A DNA stretch of 64,000 nt, from NCBI RefSeq assembly GCF_011386835.1, contig NW_027052980.1, forward strand, positions 1 through 64,000, given 5' to 3'. Position 1 is the first letter of the stretch; each line of letters opens with the position of its first letter. The position numbers and the translations under genes were made by a program. This DNA comes from Chrysemys picta bellii. Its lineage: Eukaryota; Chordata; Testudines; Emydidae. This document shows positions 36,340 through 47,748 of the stretch, piece by piece. The notes below the pieces were generated by a model that worked only from the letters and a program-made list of their open reading frames with translations, did not search any database and was not told the origin of the DNA.

Positions 36340-38920
36340 ACCTAAATTACGTCAACCTACAGGCACCACAGTAATTAAATCAATTCCGCATGTCCACACT
36401 ACACTTCTTGTGTCAGCAGTGTGTGTCCTCATTAGCACACTTGCATCGATGCAGAGAGCAGTGCGTCATGGGTAGCTATCCCACTGTGCAGCTTACCACC
36501 ATCTAGTGCAGAGCCTTTTTGAAAGGGTTTGCAAAGTCTCATGGATGCAAACGAGTAGGGGTGACTGGGAGCATGATTTCAGTCTCCCATGATGCAGTGT
36601 TCTCTGTCCCATAATTTTATCTGCATCCCATAACATTTCGTGTCCCTTTTTCAATAGACCCACAAACCATCTGTGAGAAGCATGGATCCTACACAGCTCT
36701 GCACCATTGTGATAAGCGCTGTGAACACAATGCACCTGATTCTGCAGTATTTCCAGAGCTGCAAGAGGAGCCTTGTGGAATATAACGAGTCCTTACAGGC
36801 TAGCTTTCTGTGAGCTATGGAAAGAAACAATTCAAGGTTGTTGTTGGCAGTCACAGAACAGCTGCAGATGGTGGACCCTTTCTCCTGGAATGGAAGGAGT
36901 AGGTGTAGGGAGGTCCCAGAATGCAGTTCTCTATGGGCAGCTGAGGGAGGCGAGCAAGGGACTGTTGAACCTGAAGGTCAGCAACCGTCTCCAGCGTGTC
37001 TGTTTCCCACTTGAGAAGCGCTATCACTCTTGCTGCACATCCCTCTCCTTTTCCTGTGCCGTTCTCCTCTCTACTCTATCCCTGTTCATGCTGTCCGTGA
37101 GGGTGATACTCCAGCCCTCTGCTCGGTATCCACAACACCAGAGGCTTGCAGGATCTCTTGGAACATGTCATCCTGTGAACTCTTCCTTCTCCTCCGTATT
37201 TGGCTGAGCTGCTCCACAGGTGTTGATGGAGAGACCCTCAGGGCCACATTTCCAGCTGCAAAATATACAATGCACAGAGGTGCTATTGTGAGTGTATTCA
37301 CTCCACTTGATCCACATCAGTTACAATCACTGTATTCTCACTTCTCCTTGGGATTCAAAGAGCACAGCAGCAGTCCCAGCCATGGTGAGTGAGACCAAGC
37401 AGGACAGGGGTGAGCTGGCATAATAAATGTGGGGGCGGGAGCTAAGGGGCATGAGTGTATCCAGGTAGGGCAATTGTACTGAATACTGGCACCATTTTCC
37501 ACAGGCCATGGTGAGTTTAGCTGATATCTCACTCCTGAGGGTAACGGAGGCTGAAAGGGAACAGCTCCCGCACATGTCTGGCTGCAGACTGGGTCCATAT
37601 GATGCTAGCTTGTGTGCTGCAATGGTGCCTGCTGAAGTAATTGCTGATTGGTGTGGAAAAGCATCTTACCTCAGCAGAACAAATAAGGCAGCCCCCACCC
37701 TAGAAACCTTTGGCAGAGGATTGCAGACTACCTCCAGGAAAGTTTCCTCGAGATCTCTATGGAGGATTCACAGGACATCCCAGAGCACATAAACAAACTG
37801 TTCTGCAGATCCCCCCCTGCCTAACTGTACAGGGGAATGAGAGCAGTTAGCAACTCTACCTCTCTCTGTTAGTTCACTCTCTCTTGTAGCATGATTAAAA
37901 AAGAATAAGTGAACATATATCTCCCCGCAATATCACAGCAAACTGCATACTTACTAGAGGTTCCTTCCCCTGCATCAGGCTCACTTGTGCTGGATTGTAG
38001 CAACTGGCTTGGGAGTCAAAAAGAAATCCTGTCCTACTATGCCATTGGATCACCCAGTCACCAGTCTCCCATTCTCCACTTCCTCCTCTTCCTCATTCAG
38101 CACCTTGTCCTTTGGATTCACTGAGGTGGCCTGTGACTCTGCCTCCTCTGAAGTATCCACAGGGCTCTTGGGAATGCTAGTCACACCAAGGATGGCATGC
38201 AGCTCCTTGTAAAACTGGCATGTCTGAGGCTCCACACCAGAGTGATTGTTAGCCTGCCTTACCTTCTGGTACATCTGCCACAGCTTCTTGACTTTCACAT
38301 GGCACTACTGTGGGTCCCTCATGTAGCCCTTCTCCCCCATTCCCCGAGTGATCTGCTCATAGATCTCAACATATCTACAGCTGGATTGGAGCTGTGCCTG
38401 CACAGCTTCTTCTCCCCACAGACCCAGGAGATCCACCACCTCCTGTGTACTCCAGACAGGAGTGTGCTTGCAGCGTGCAGCCAACATGGTCAGCTGGGCA
38501 GTTACTATGTGAATTCTCCATGCCGAACAAACAGGATATGAGCTTTAAAAAAATCATGAGCCTTTAAAATGGGAAGGGCATGTTCCTGTGTACTTGGCTG
38601 CCAGGCAGCGGTGTTCAAAACGGTGACCAGAGTGGTCACGGTGGGGTGTTGTGGGACACCTCCTGGAGGCCACTAGAGTCAACGTAAGTAATACAGTTTC
38701 TACTCTGATGCTGAATTGACCTAACTACATTGACCTAAGAACTACCTCTCTTGTGGAGGTGGAGTTATTAAGTCAGCATAGCGGGTAAGTCACATTTTAG
38801 CGAATGACACTTTAGTGTAGATGCTTACAGAGTTAGCTGTGGTTAGACATAAGCTGCCTTGTACAGAGGTTAGATGTAAGCTGCCTTGTATCGACCTAAT
38901 GCTGTAGTGTAGACCAGGCC
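36340..38920 (-). mobile_element. Large Harbinger-like DNA transposon relic
   Basis: The minus-strand start (complement of 'gtagtgtagaccaggcc', 38904-38920) and the far end ('catgtccacactacac' near 36390-36405) carry the tgtagtgta-type terminal motif. It encodes a Myb/SANT-like protein on the minus strand (separate entry) and shares the TGGGTAGCTATCCCA palindrome (36469-36483) with 461-1173. No Harbinger DDE transposase was recognised. Boundaries are approximate. Confidence 0.6.
38050..38487 (-). pseudogene. Harbinger-associated Myb/SANT-like DNA-binding protein relic
   Basis: Two adjoining minus frames read 'PVWSTQEVVDLLGLWGEEAV', 'YVEIYEQITRGMGEKGYMRD' (38305-38487), then 'VKKLWQMYQKVRQANNHSG', 'CQFYKELHAILG' (38050-38298). 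This trihelix/Myb-SANT pattern accompanies Harbinger transposases and was also captured by SCAN-zinc-finger-like genes. A stop near 38299-38304 splits the domain. A minus frame further on at 37086-37301 ('RRRRKSSQDDMFQEILQAS') fits the C-terminal part of the same protein type. Role: binding the transposon ends. Broken here. Confidence 0.75.
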
Positions 38921-38989
38921 TCAGTTTCCTTATTAAGACCATGATTTTTAGTGTCTAGCAAAGTTATGTATTTAAGCTCCCAGGCTTGT

Positions 38990-39460
38990 CTTTTGATGGT
39001 GTTGTGCAGGTTTCCTTTTTAAACAAGACCTGAGAGGTCAGGTATGGAGTGTTCACCCAGAGGTGATAGGGTGTTTTTGTCTTTTATCATTTTCCTGTGT
39101 GAGTTTATTCAAGAGTGTAGTGATTGTCTGGTTTCATCCACATAGTTGTTACTGGGGCATTAGGTGCACTGGATGAGGTGCACCACTTGTTGTGAGAGGC
39201 CTGTGATGGACCCATGGATCTTGATAGGTGTGTTGTGGTGGGTGTTGATCATTGTACCAGTGGAGCTGTGTCTGCTTTGAGTTGGTCTGTGGTGGGCATG
39301 CTTCTGACAATGAGTATGGCAAATTTAGGGGGTTGTTTGAAAGCCAGAAGTGGGGGGTTGGGAAATATTTCTTTGAGGATGTGGTTCCCATTGAGTATGG
39401 GTTGTAATTGTTTAATGATACCTTGTAGAGTCCAGTGTGATGTGGTAAGTGACAACTAAG
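38990..39460 (-). mobile_element. Penelope-like element fragment (linker and GIY-YIG region)
   Basis: The minus frame 39249-39455 reads 'IFPNPPLLAFKQPPKFA' and 'LIVRS', a linker motif I associate with the segment before the GIY-YIG endonuclease in Penelope-like elements. Beyond a frameshift the minus strand gives 'VVHLIQCT', then 'YVDETRQSL' and 'SPLGEHS', resembling GIY-YIG cores in which the usual G of 'YVGET' is now D. It is truncated on both sides. Other GIY-YIG retroelements cannot be excluded. Confidence 0.6.
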
Positions 39461-40012
39461 GGTGTGCCTTTATTATGAGGCCCAGGAATATAGCATAGGA
39501 TATGTGTAGTGTCCATGACTGAAATAAAACGTTGCGTATAGTTGGTTGTTTGGGGGGGATTCTGAAATGTCATAGGGGTTTTTAGGTTTTCCAGGTTGAT
39601 CTATAAGCTCTGTGTATTGCAACAGGTTTCTAGAAGGTGCATGTTTCTGTGGAGATTTTTGTGCATAGATGAGAGTATGACCAGCTCATTAGCACACAGC
39701 AATCATTTAATCTCCAAGTCATTTAGTCAGAATTCCACATGGGAAGACCTGAGCAAGAAGTTAGGAAGAAGCTGTTTCCCTGCAGATTGATTGCAAATGC
39801 AGTGGCTGAGGTGTTGATTGGTTGCAGCTGTGTCTGTGTCTGTGTGAGAGACATGGAAAGCTGTGCAAAGCCAGATTAAACAGCCAGGAAGCAAAGACCA
39901 ATCCAGCAGACAGCCAGAGAAGCAGTGGTGAGCAAGGCCATGAGCGGGAGCAGAGACAGAGCTCCTTGGGGCACATGACGGGTTGGAAGGCAGGCTTAGA
40001 AACGGTGAGCTA

Positions 40013-40124
40013 GGGTGACCAGATAGGAAGGGGGAAAATTGGGATGGGGGGAAATAACGTCCTATAGAAGACAAAGCCCCAAATATTGGGATAGTCCCAA
40101 TAAAATTGGGACATCTGGTCACCC
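40013..40124. mobile_element. Short MITE with perfect terminal inverted repeats
   Basis: Ends 'gggtgaccagat' and 'atctggtcaccc' are perfect inverses and are flanked by TA on both sides (40011-40012 and 40125-40126). The TA duplication fits a Tc1/mariner-type MITE. The interior has a second inverted pair around 'attggga'. 112 bases, non-coding. Confidence 0.8.
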
Positions 40125-40304
40125 TACTGTGAGCAAGGAGATTTTGTCCACACACAGCATGTTTCATCCCGGGCTGCAGGGGCTCAGCAAGATTCTCTCT
40201 GTAGTTACTCCTCCCAGCTGCTGTTGGTCTTATAATAGAAAGCTGCTGGGGCTGTTGCAGCACCAGGCTGAAGAAGAGACGCGAGGGAGACTCCCCTCCC
40301 TGGG

Positions 40305-40510
40305 CTCTTAGGGTTTGTCCACACTGCACACGAAGCCTGGGTCTGCAGGACATGGACTGGTTGACTTGTGTTTCCAAGTTCAAACTTGAGCATCTACTTT
40401 GCAATGGAAACCTGGGCCTCACAACCGTGCTGGCATGTGCATATTACACTAGACCCGAGTTAGAACTGCAGCTTCTGTGGGCATGTGCTACTGTATCCCA
40501 GGGTTCCTAG
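40305..40510. repeat. MITE-like fragment
   Basis: 'ttagggtttgtccacactgcac' resembles the terminal motif of the Harbinger-type MITEs, followed by 'gacccgagttagaactgcag'. The right terminus is not clear. Confidence 0.4.
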
Positions 40511-41190
40511 CGCCCTTTCTGTCAGAAATAAGGCCCTGTAGCTGCCCCTCTTCAGTCTCCTGGCAGCCTAAGGATCACAGCAGGGCTGCATCAGCGAAAT
40601 CACCTGACGGAACGCTCTTCCTGATTGACTGAGGAAGCCACCAGCCTTGCTCTTAAGCCCAGCAGCAGTTTCTTGACTGCTCAAAACATTCACTCATAGC
40701 TGCAATAGTGCCTGTGCTTGCTTGTTCCCAGCCCTGCTCCTGTCTTGCTCCAGATCCGCTCCTGGCTTGTGCCAGGCTTGTTCCAGCCATGCTCCTGCTC
40801 TGAACCCAGCCCTCCCTCTGCCTTTCCTCATTCCAGATACCCCAGTTCTGACCCTAGCGTCTGATTCTTAACTTCTGACTTGGGCTTTGACCCTTGACTC
40901 TGGCATCTGGCCTCTGACCCTGGGCTCCGATTCCTGGCTATCAACACTGGCTCTAAGCACTAAGCCTGACATCTCCTCTTACCACTAGGCCTGTTGCCTG
41001 CTCCAACCACTAGGCACAGCTGCCCATGTCCTGATCTGACAGTTTGAGCAGCCGAAAAAGTAACCAACGGGCAACAAGAGTTGACTAGGGGTCCAGCCCA
41101 TAACTAGAATGGATCCATCCCAGGCCAATATTCCCCTGCCACAGCTAGTGTGTGCCTAACAGACGCTGCTGGGACACATCACTGCCCTGC
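40511..41190. other. Unassigned CT-rich non-coding DNA
   Basis: Repeated 'ctgctc(c)', 'tctgac(c)' and 'tggc' motifs give simple-sequence texture at 40700-41040. No gene was recognised. Confidence 0.35.
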
Positions 41191-41199
41191 AGGCACAGA

Positions 41200-41770
41200 A
41201 TGTGGTGCTGCAAGGGCAGGCAGCTCCCTCTCTGAAGACTGATGCAAAGAATTCATTTAGCTTTTCTCCAGTGGCCTTGTCTTCCTTGACTGCTCCTCTA
41301 ACACCCTGGTCATCCAGTGGACTTACTGCCTGTTTGGCAGACTTCCTACTTCGGTTGTACATAAAATTTCTTAGTGTTAGTTTTTGTGTCTTTAGCAGGT
41401 TGCTTCTCAAATTATCTCACAGCCTGCCTTATTGTCCTTTTACACTTAACCTGCCAGAGTTTGTGCTGCTCCCTATTATCCTCACTAGGATTTGACTTCA
41501 AAATTGTAAAAGATACCTTTTTGCCTCTAACAACCTCTGTTACTCTGCTGTTCAGCCATGCTGTCATTCGTTTGGTCCTCTTATTGTCTTTTCTCATGTG
41601 GCTATACATTTAATCAGAGCCACTATTATGGTGTTTTTAAATAGTTCCCATGCTGCTTGCAGGCATTCAACCTTGTGACAGCTCCTTTTAATGTCCATCT
41701 AACAAGCATCCTCATTTTCTGTAGGTCCTCCTTTTAAAGTGAAATGTTACTCTGATTGATTTTTTTTGTA
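41200..41770 (-). mobile_element. LINE fragment (CR1/L2-like), minus strand
   Basis: Two minus frames, 41412-41609 ('WLNSRVTEVVRGKKVSFT', 'NREQHKLWQVKCKRTIRQAV') and 41156-41410 ('AVSPLDDQGVRGAVKEDKAT', 'LNEFFASVF'), together match the region between endonuclease and RT of CR1/L2-type ORF2 proteins. A frameshift near 41410 separates them. It differs in sequence from the CR1 copies elsewhere in the window. Confidence 0.75.
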
Positions 41771-41949
41771 TTATCCTATATTTAATTATGTTATGGTCAG
41801 TATTACCAAATGGTTCTGCTAGAGTTATTTCATAGACCAGATCCTGTATTCCACTTAGAAGTAGCCTGTGAGTCAGCGTAAGGGGGGTGTTAGGGCTGGG
41901 AAGTGGTTCTTAAGTTGTGCCCGTGTGGTATTCTTTCTGTGAAGTTGGC

Positions 41950-42400
41950 AAAGTGTGAATGTCTGCCAGGATCTGGAACCTCCTGAATCCTATACTGCCA
42001 AGAGCCGGTGTGAGTACATGCTATGTGTGTATTGACGCATTTCTCATAGAAGGCAGAGGAAAGGTGCAGTGGGCATGCTTTTTCTTTCTTTTTTTTTTTC
42101 CTTTTTGTCCTGTAATAGTGTTTGCTGGAAACCCCTGGGTGAGCATGAATGGGTTGTAAAAGGAGGTGAAGAGCTTGTACTTTTCAGCAGCTGTGGGATT
42201 GGCAGAGTAAAGGTATATGTGTTAACAGGACATATTGGGGCATTGCTGAAAGAGGGCAGAGTTAAGGTTGTGTGGGCAAGCTTAACTGTGCATTTCATGG
42301 GTTTCAGAAGTTTCAGATTACTCAAATCAGCATTCTGCAAGGGGATGACCTACCTTACCTCAGCTCTGTGTGCATGTAGTTCTTTGCCACTGAATAACAT
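41950..42400 (+). repeat. Dispersed repeat with two internal related units
   Basis: The unit around 42040-42080 ('ggcagaggaaaggtgcagtg', 'ggcatgc') resembles that around 42255-42285 ('ggcagagttaaggttgtgtg', 'ggcaagc'), and the second also matches 35327-35400. The family is unknown. The open frames 41959-42416 are not supported as genes. Confidence 0.35.
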
Positions 42401-42419
42401 CTATGCTGGCCTCTGAGCT

Positions 42420-43670
42420 ACCATTGGTGCTCCAGGCTGACTCCCAAAATTCCCATCAGCCACAGAGCTGCTGGATCAGGGTAGGGCTTAAGCCTCAGGT
42501 TTGAAATCATTGCCCTTATGTAACCCAGAGGTTCAGACGCCAGCCCAGGCTCCCTCGCTGAGGGAGATAAACTGAGTGCCTAGCAACTCACTGTGCATGG
42601 ACCTGCCCTATGAGATGTACCTCTGGGGCCTTATAAAAGCATCTATTGAACACCCCTCACTGGGCAGGAGCCAGGTATTCTAGTTGCCTTTCAGTCTCTG
42701 GGGTTCATCTCTGCTCCTCAGAGACAGTTTCCCCTTCATTTCTCTGCTGTGGCTAAGAAAACGCAGACTGCTCCTGGGAGGTAACTAGGCACCCAGGTTT
42801 ATTGGGATAGTCCCAGGCCCAAAGAAGAGCTTGTGATGCTAGAGAGCTTGTCTCTCTCACCAACAGAAGTTGGTTCAATAAAAGACACTGCTTCACCCAC
42901 CTTTTCTTTCTGATATCCTGGGATCAGCACAGCAACAAGAACACTGCAGACTGGTAATTCTGTTAGCTGTATTCTCCTCTTCTCCCATCTGACATCCCAC
43001 CCTCCTCCCTGCTGCAACCACGTTATTATTTATTAACATGAATACTGTTTTCCCCCTTTATGGCTCTGCAAGTCTGTATATTAGGAAGGAGACGGCTCTG
43101 GCTGGGACTGATATAGTCAGAGGTGGGAGCTTGGTTTGTTTTGCCTCCCTGCTTCCAGCAGATGGCTCCATGACACTGTCTGTTCATTAAACTACTCCTG
43201 TAGGATGGGAGAAAAGAGACATATGACAAACAGAATTACCAGTAAGTAATTTCCCTTTCATCTCTCTTCTTCTTTCTGGTGAAACAGAGTTTTTGAGTTC
43301 TAGTGAACACATCTGTTATGAGTGTTATACTTCTCCTACCCTGGTCTGATTCACTTCCAATTTAGTAGAAAAATTCAGTGTTGGTCCAAACTTACCTTGA
43401 CACTTTTCAGACCAACCTGACTTTCTTTGTGGGAACTGAAAATGGGGCACAATCAGGCTTATAACAGAAACCCACTTAACTGTGGAGCAGGTAGTGCCAT
43501 TTTATTACAGTGGAGACCCACTGGCAGCCTTCTGTGGAGAGGCTACTGCCACTTTATAATCAGCCCCAATACACGTCTGAGAGGCTTGGCACTGTCTGCC
43601 ACATGGAGACTCCACAGTAGGAGGGGGATGATGCCATCATCTTTTTAAATTTTGTTTTCCCTTTTACAAA
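42420..43670. other. Non-coding sequence before the GBP exon
   Basis: 42835-42905 carries the complement of a repeat that also appears near 36297-36335 ('aaggtgg(t)tgag', 'tttattgaaccaac'). The rest shows no exon or element. It ends in the pyrimidine-rich acceptor of the exon at 43674. Confidence 0.35.
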
Positions 43671-43673
43671 AAG

Positions 43674-44071
43674 CTGAGCAGGCAAGAGCGGAGTGGCTGG
43701 GGCAGCAGAACAAGGCAGAGGAGGAGAGAAGGCGGCAGCTGGAGCAGGAGATGAGAGACGTGGAACGCAGCCACCAGGAGAACATTAGACAGGTGGAAGC
43801 CAAGATGGAGGAGGAGACCGCCAAGATGAGGCAGGAGACGGACAGAACCGTGGAGTGCAAGCTGAAGGAGCAGGAGAAGCTGTTGCAGCAGGGCTTCATA
43901 GAGCAAGCCGGGCTGATGAAAGAGGAGATAGACGGGCTGCAGAAGCAGGGAAAGGAGCAGGAGAAGAAGCTGCAGCAGGAATTCAGAGAGAAAGCCAGGC
44001 TGATGAAAGAGGAGATGGACGTGTTGCAGAAGCGGGGAAAAGAGAGAGAGGAGAAGCTGCAGCAGCAATTG
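43674..44071 (+). CDS. GBP: Guanylate-binding protein, C-terminal coiled-coil exon
   Basis: A 398-base exon (2 + 132 codons) runs from the acceptor ttttacaaaaag to the donor gtgaga. It opens with the codon completed from the 19082 exon, then EQARAEWLGQQNKAEEERRR and a long charged helix including 'SHQENIRQVEAKMEEE', 'KLKEQEKLLQQGF' and 'LMKEEIDGLQ'. This is the GBP C-terminal helix that folds back on the GTPase domain, for example 'KLQEQE.LL..GF' and 'IMK.EI..LQ' in human GBPs. A 29-residue segment is duplicated in tandem (43874-43960 and 43961-44047), with a partial third copy, so this helix is already longer than in human GBPs. It ends in phase 0, as does the start of the next exon. Confidence 0.92.
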
Positions 44072-44734
44072 GTGAGATTCAGTGGGGTTGGAGGACAGTT
44101 GGGGTAATGCACAGTGTATGTTTCCCCCATGGAGCAGCAGTGACAGCTGCTGCCCCATTTGGGTAAAGCACAGAGTAGATACACTGCATTACCCTAGCTG
44201 GCTATGGGTTATTTTCTTTCTCGGGGCAGGTCTACTCTTAAAATGCTGCAGCTGCACAATTAAAGCTGCCCTGTAGCCTGCTTCAGTGAAGACACTACCT
44301 TCTTCTGTAGTTAATCCTCCTCCTGTCAACTTAGCACTGTCTATCCCAGGGACTAGTTTGATATAACTATGTCGCTCAGGGGTGTGAGTGTAAGTTTCTC
44401 GTGTAGTCCTGGCCTCAGTTTTACATTTTGTTTGTCAATTGGAGTCAGGCCAGTCAGATTATCCCCTGTCCCAAATGCAATGGAAGGTAGATTTTGGAGG
44501 GATGGGGGAATTCTGTTTTTATCCAGCCCCATGTCCATGCTGGCCTCCTGAGGTCTTGAGGGAGAAGTCTTTAGGAGATGAAAAGGGAACAGGGAGGAGA
44601 GAGGATTTTCCCTTCCTTCCTATCTATCTAACTGGTATCATACTGCCGCCCATCACTGTAGTATCTGAACACCTTCCATGTAAAATCAACAGAGTGAAAA
44701 ACAATTGATTCATGCCGTCTGTCACATAACGGAT

Positions 44735-44803
44735 ATGAACTGGCTACAGCGCTCCCACCCCAGGGAGAAACAAAAGCTGCATTGTTTTTAAGACACTCTA
44801 TTG
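44735..44803. repeat. Left part of an LTR-like repeat split by the hAT element
   Basis: 'gatatgaactggctacagcg', 'cccaccccagggaga' and 'tttttaagacactctattg' align with 49737-49805 ('gatatggcctggttacgga', 'ccaccccagagagat', 'tctttaagacactttaatt'). The right part resumes after the hAT insertion at 47681-47760 ('cactgccaggtgtgtctgtt', 'gtataatacagttcagca'). Confidence 0.65.
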
Positions 44804-47680
44804 CAATGGTCCCCAATGTGGTGTACGCGGGTGCCATGGTGCCCGCTGGGGCATTTATGTGCGCCCGTCTAGTGACACGGTGTGAAAGATAGCACCCAGC
44901 AGGGAGAGAAGCCGTGGCCCAGCACCTGCCGGGGACAGAGAACACCAGGGCTGCAGGCTGCGGGCACTGGTGTACTCTGTCCCCAGCAGGCACGGGGGCG
45001 CCGCTTCTCTCCAGCTTCTCTCCGCGTTGCCCAGAACTGCCAAAAACAAACAAACAAACAAACAAAAAACAGCCGCTCAGACTGCCTCCCAAACTTCCAA
45101 AGCAGGGGGAAAAAAATTGCTCAGACTCTGCCACCCCAAGAATGGACAGAATGCCACCCCTTAGCATGTGCCTCCCCAGGCACATGCTTGCTCTGCTGGT
45201 GCCTGGGGCCAGCCTTGTATGTGAGTATTCTTCTGCTGTACTGATACTGCTGTTTTCTCGTGCTTTGCGATTTATTATTTTTTTAACATGTTGCCCCAAA
45301 ACGAGTGGTTCAAATAAAAGATAACGTACGTATTATTTCAACGCAGAGTGGGAAGAATCCTATTGTTTTATTGAAAATAAAGGGAAATGGTTTGCTTATT
45401 GTGCGGGGGTGCTGTTGCAGTGCCAAAAAAACATAATGTCGAAAGCCATTTCCAAACTAATCATGGCTCTTTTGACATTAGTCATCCACTTAAATCTGAG
45501 TTGAGAAAGAATAAAATTAATCAACTCAAATCAAACCTATCTGCCCAACAATCTGTTTTCACTAGACAAGTGGTAAAGTCTAAAAGTGCTACTATTGCTT
45601 CTTTTAAAATTGCTCATCTGCTCGCAAAGAAGAAAAAACCGTTTCAAGATGGTAAATTGTTGAAGGAAGCATTTTTGACTGGTGCTGATTGCCTGTTTCA
45701 AGGATTTCCTAACAAGCATGAGATTTTGTTGGCAGTGCAAGACTTGCAGTTATCAGACACCGCAGGTACGAGGAGGATACATGCAATTTCAAGTGACATG
45801 CAAATCAGCTAAAGGATGACTTGGAAATATGTGACTGGTTTTCACTGTAGTTCGATGAGTTGACAGATATATCAGATACAGCGCAGTTGGCAGTTACGGT
45901 GAGGATGGTATTTAGTGACTTCACCGTAAAAGAAGAGTTACTAAAAGTATTGCCTATGAAAGAGTGAACAAAGGGTGAGGACATCTATAATTTATTCAAA
46001 TTATATGCAACATCAGTTAGTATGCCACTACGCAAGCTGTCTGCGATCATCACTGATGGAGCACCAGCAATGATGGTCAGTGCCAATGGATTCATTGCAC
46101 TCTGCAAGAAGAATGAATCCTTTCTGAACTTTATGCCTTATCATTGCATTATCCACCAAGAAGCTTTGTGCGTCAAAGTTCTTTCTTTTCAACATGTCAT
46201 GAATGTCGTTATTAAAATAATTAACTCTATTCAAGCAAAACCTTTGCAACACCGACTTTTTAAGGCCCTGTTGGAAGATGTTGATGATAAACAATCTGAT
46301 CTTATCTTGCACACAGAAGTACAATGGCTGAACAAAGGTAAAGTTCTTGCACATTTTTAAGCCTAATTGAAGAGATCAAAGAATTTCTGAAGTCCACAAA
46401 TCTGAACTTCGAGCAACTAGAAGACTCCAGCTGGTTAATGGACTTGGCTTTTCTTGCCAATATCACTGACAAATTGAACATTTTAAATCTTGAGCTCCAG
46501 GGAAAAGACAAACATGTGGCTCAAATGATAGGTTCTGTAAAATCATTAAAGCAAAACTGATCTTGAGGATGTCACATATGAAGACGAAGTCTCTCGTACA
46601 TTTCCCAAGTATGAAGAAAATGGTATGTGACAGTGATTTTAGCCCATCACCAGTTGTTATCCACATTCAAACACTTCTGGAACAATTTGAAAAGAGATTT
46701 CAACAGTTCACCATCATTGAGCCTGTAGTTGCCTTTCTTGTGAATCCTTTTACTTGCCAAATAAAGGTAACAGAAATGGCTACATCAATTGCGAGTATCA
46801 TTCAAGTAAGAACAGAAGAAGTGGAACTGGAGATTTTGGACCTTCAAAATGATATTGTTCTAAAATCCTGCGCAACAGATGAAAACTTTTGGAATCTGGT
46901 TGACCGAAAAAAGTTTCCTGCCTTAAAAAATGTAGCATACAAAATAAAATCTTATTTTGGTTCCACTTATCTACGCGAAGTTCTGTTTTCAGCAATGAAC
47001 ATCATAAAATCAAAATACAGATCTCGGCTTACAGATGCCCATCTTGACGATTGCTTATAAATGGGAATATCATCCTACTCTCCCAACTACGAAAAATTGG
47101 CTGAAGAAACTCAGTGCCAAAAATCACACTGACTTTATTAGAAAAACCACGTGAATTAATGATACCTATTTTCCATTAAGTGCTGATGAGCGCATATGAT
47201 TAACTTGTGTTTAACTTTTTAAATATTTGTTTGTTTGTTTATTGAAATCCAGATACAAGTAAAAATACAAAGAATATTTTTTAATTAACCATAACTGGCT
47301 ATCTATGTTAAAGTAAGAATAATAAATATATTTGGACCAGCAGTTCAACAATGTTTTACTTTTTAAAAATAAATAAGATGAAAACTGTTTATGATATTTA
47401 TTTTGTAAAAACACCTTAATTTTTCTTACAGGTAGATAAAAAAGAGCAAATTCACATGGTAAGGTGAAAGAGTAATTGCAGAATAATTTAATTAATACCT
47501 TTTACATGTAAAATTACATTTTTATCTTATGGATTCATATATTATGTAATATTAAATATGATAGTTTTCATATTATTTAATGTACAAATGCAAAATAAGC
47601 CTTGAAAAATTGTTGGCACCCGCCACACTCTTCTGAAAACATGAATGTGCTATTGTCCACAAAAAGGTTGGGGACCACTG
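44804..47680 (+). mobile_element. hAT (Charlie-like) DNA transposon with 8-bp target duplication
   Basis: Left end 'caatggtccccaatgtgg' and right end 'ggttggggaccactg' are inverted repeats of the CAGNGGTCCCCAA type. Sub-terminal 'cgcgggtgcc' / 'ggcacccgcc' are also inverted. Flanking octamers ctctattg (44796-44803) and ctctaatg (47681-47688) agree at 7 of 8 positions, as expected for hAT target duplications. The interior encodes a decayed transposase (separate entry). (aaac)n lies at about 45040-45068. Confidence 0.9.
45340..47150 (+). pseudogene. hAT transposase relic, GTF2IRD2/Charlie8-like
   Basis: The broken + frames give, in order: an N-terminal zinc finger ('CLLCGGAVAVPKKHNVESHF', frame 45387-45812), the first RNase-H-fold strand ('FDELTDISDTAQLAVTV', with the frame damaged near 45850), 'IITDGAPAMM' and 'YHCIIHQEALC' (46022-46360), 'FLKSTNLNF', 'DLAFLANITDKLN' (46380-46490), and a C-terminal dimerisation region ('FFEKRFQQF'-like, 'SKYRSRLTDAHLDDCL', 46563-47060). 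This matches hAT transposases related to the one domesticated in GTF2IRD2. Stops and frameshifts near 45385, 45812, 45968, 46360 and 46558 make it inactive. The element is old but its ends are clear. Confidence 0.85.
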
Positions 47681-47748
47681 CTCTAATGCACTGCCAGGTG
47701 TGTCTGTTACACATGGTGCCATGCAGTGGCTGACCTGTATAATACAGT

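Larger units (their letters stand above)
19185..43673 (+). other. GBP intron of about 24.5 kb, filled with repeats
   Basis: The intron runs from the donor at 19185 (gtaagt) to the acceptor at 43672-43673 (pyrimidine tract then ttacaaaaag). It splits a codon after its first base: the leftover G plus CT gives Ala. It contains LTR-like DNA, several CR1 copies, Harbinger-like and Penelope-like relics, a MIR-like SINE and MITEs, listed separately. No other convincing exon was found inside. Confidence 0.8.
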
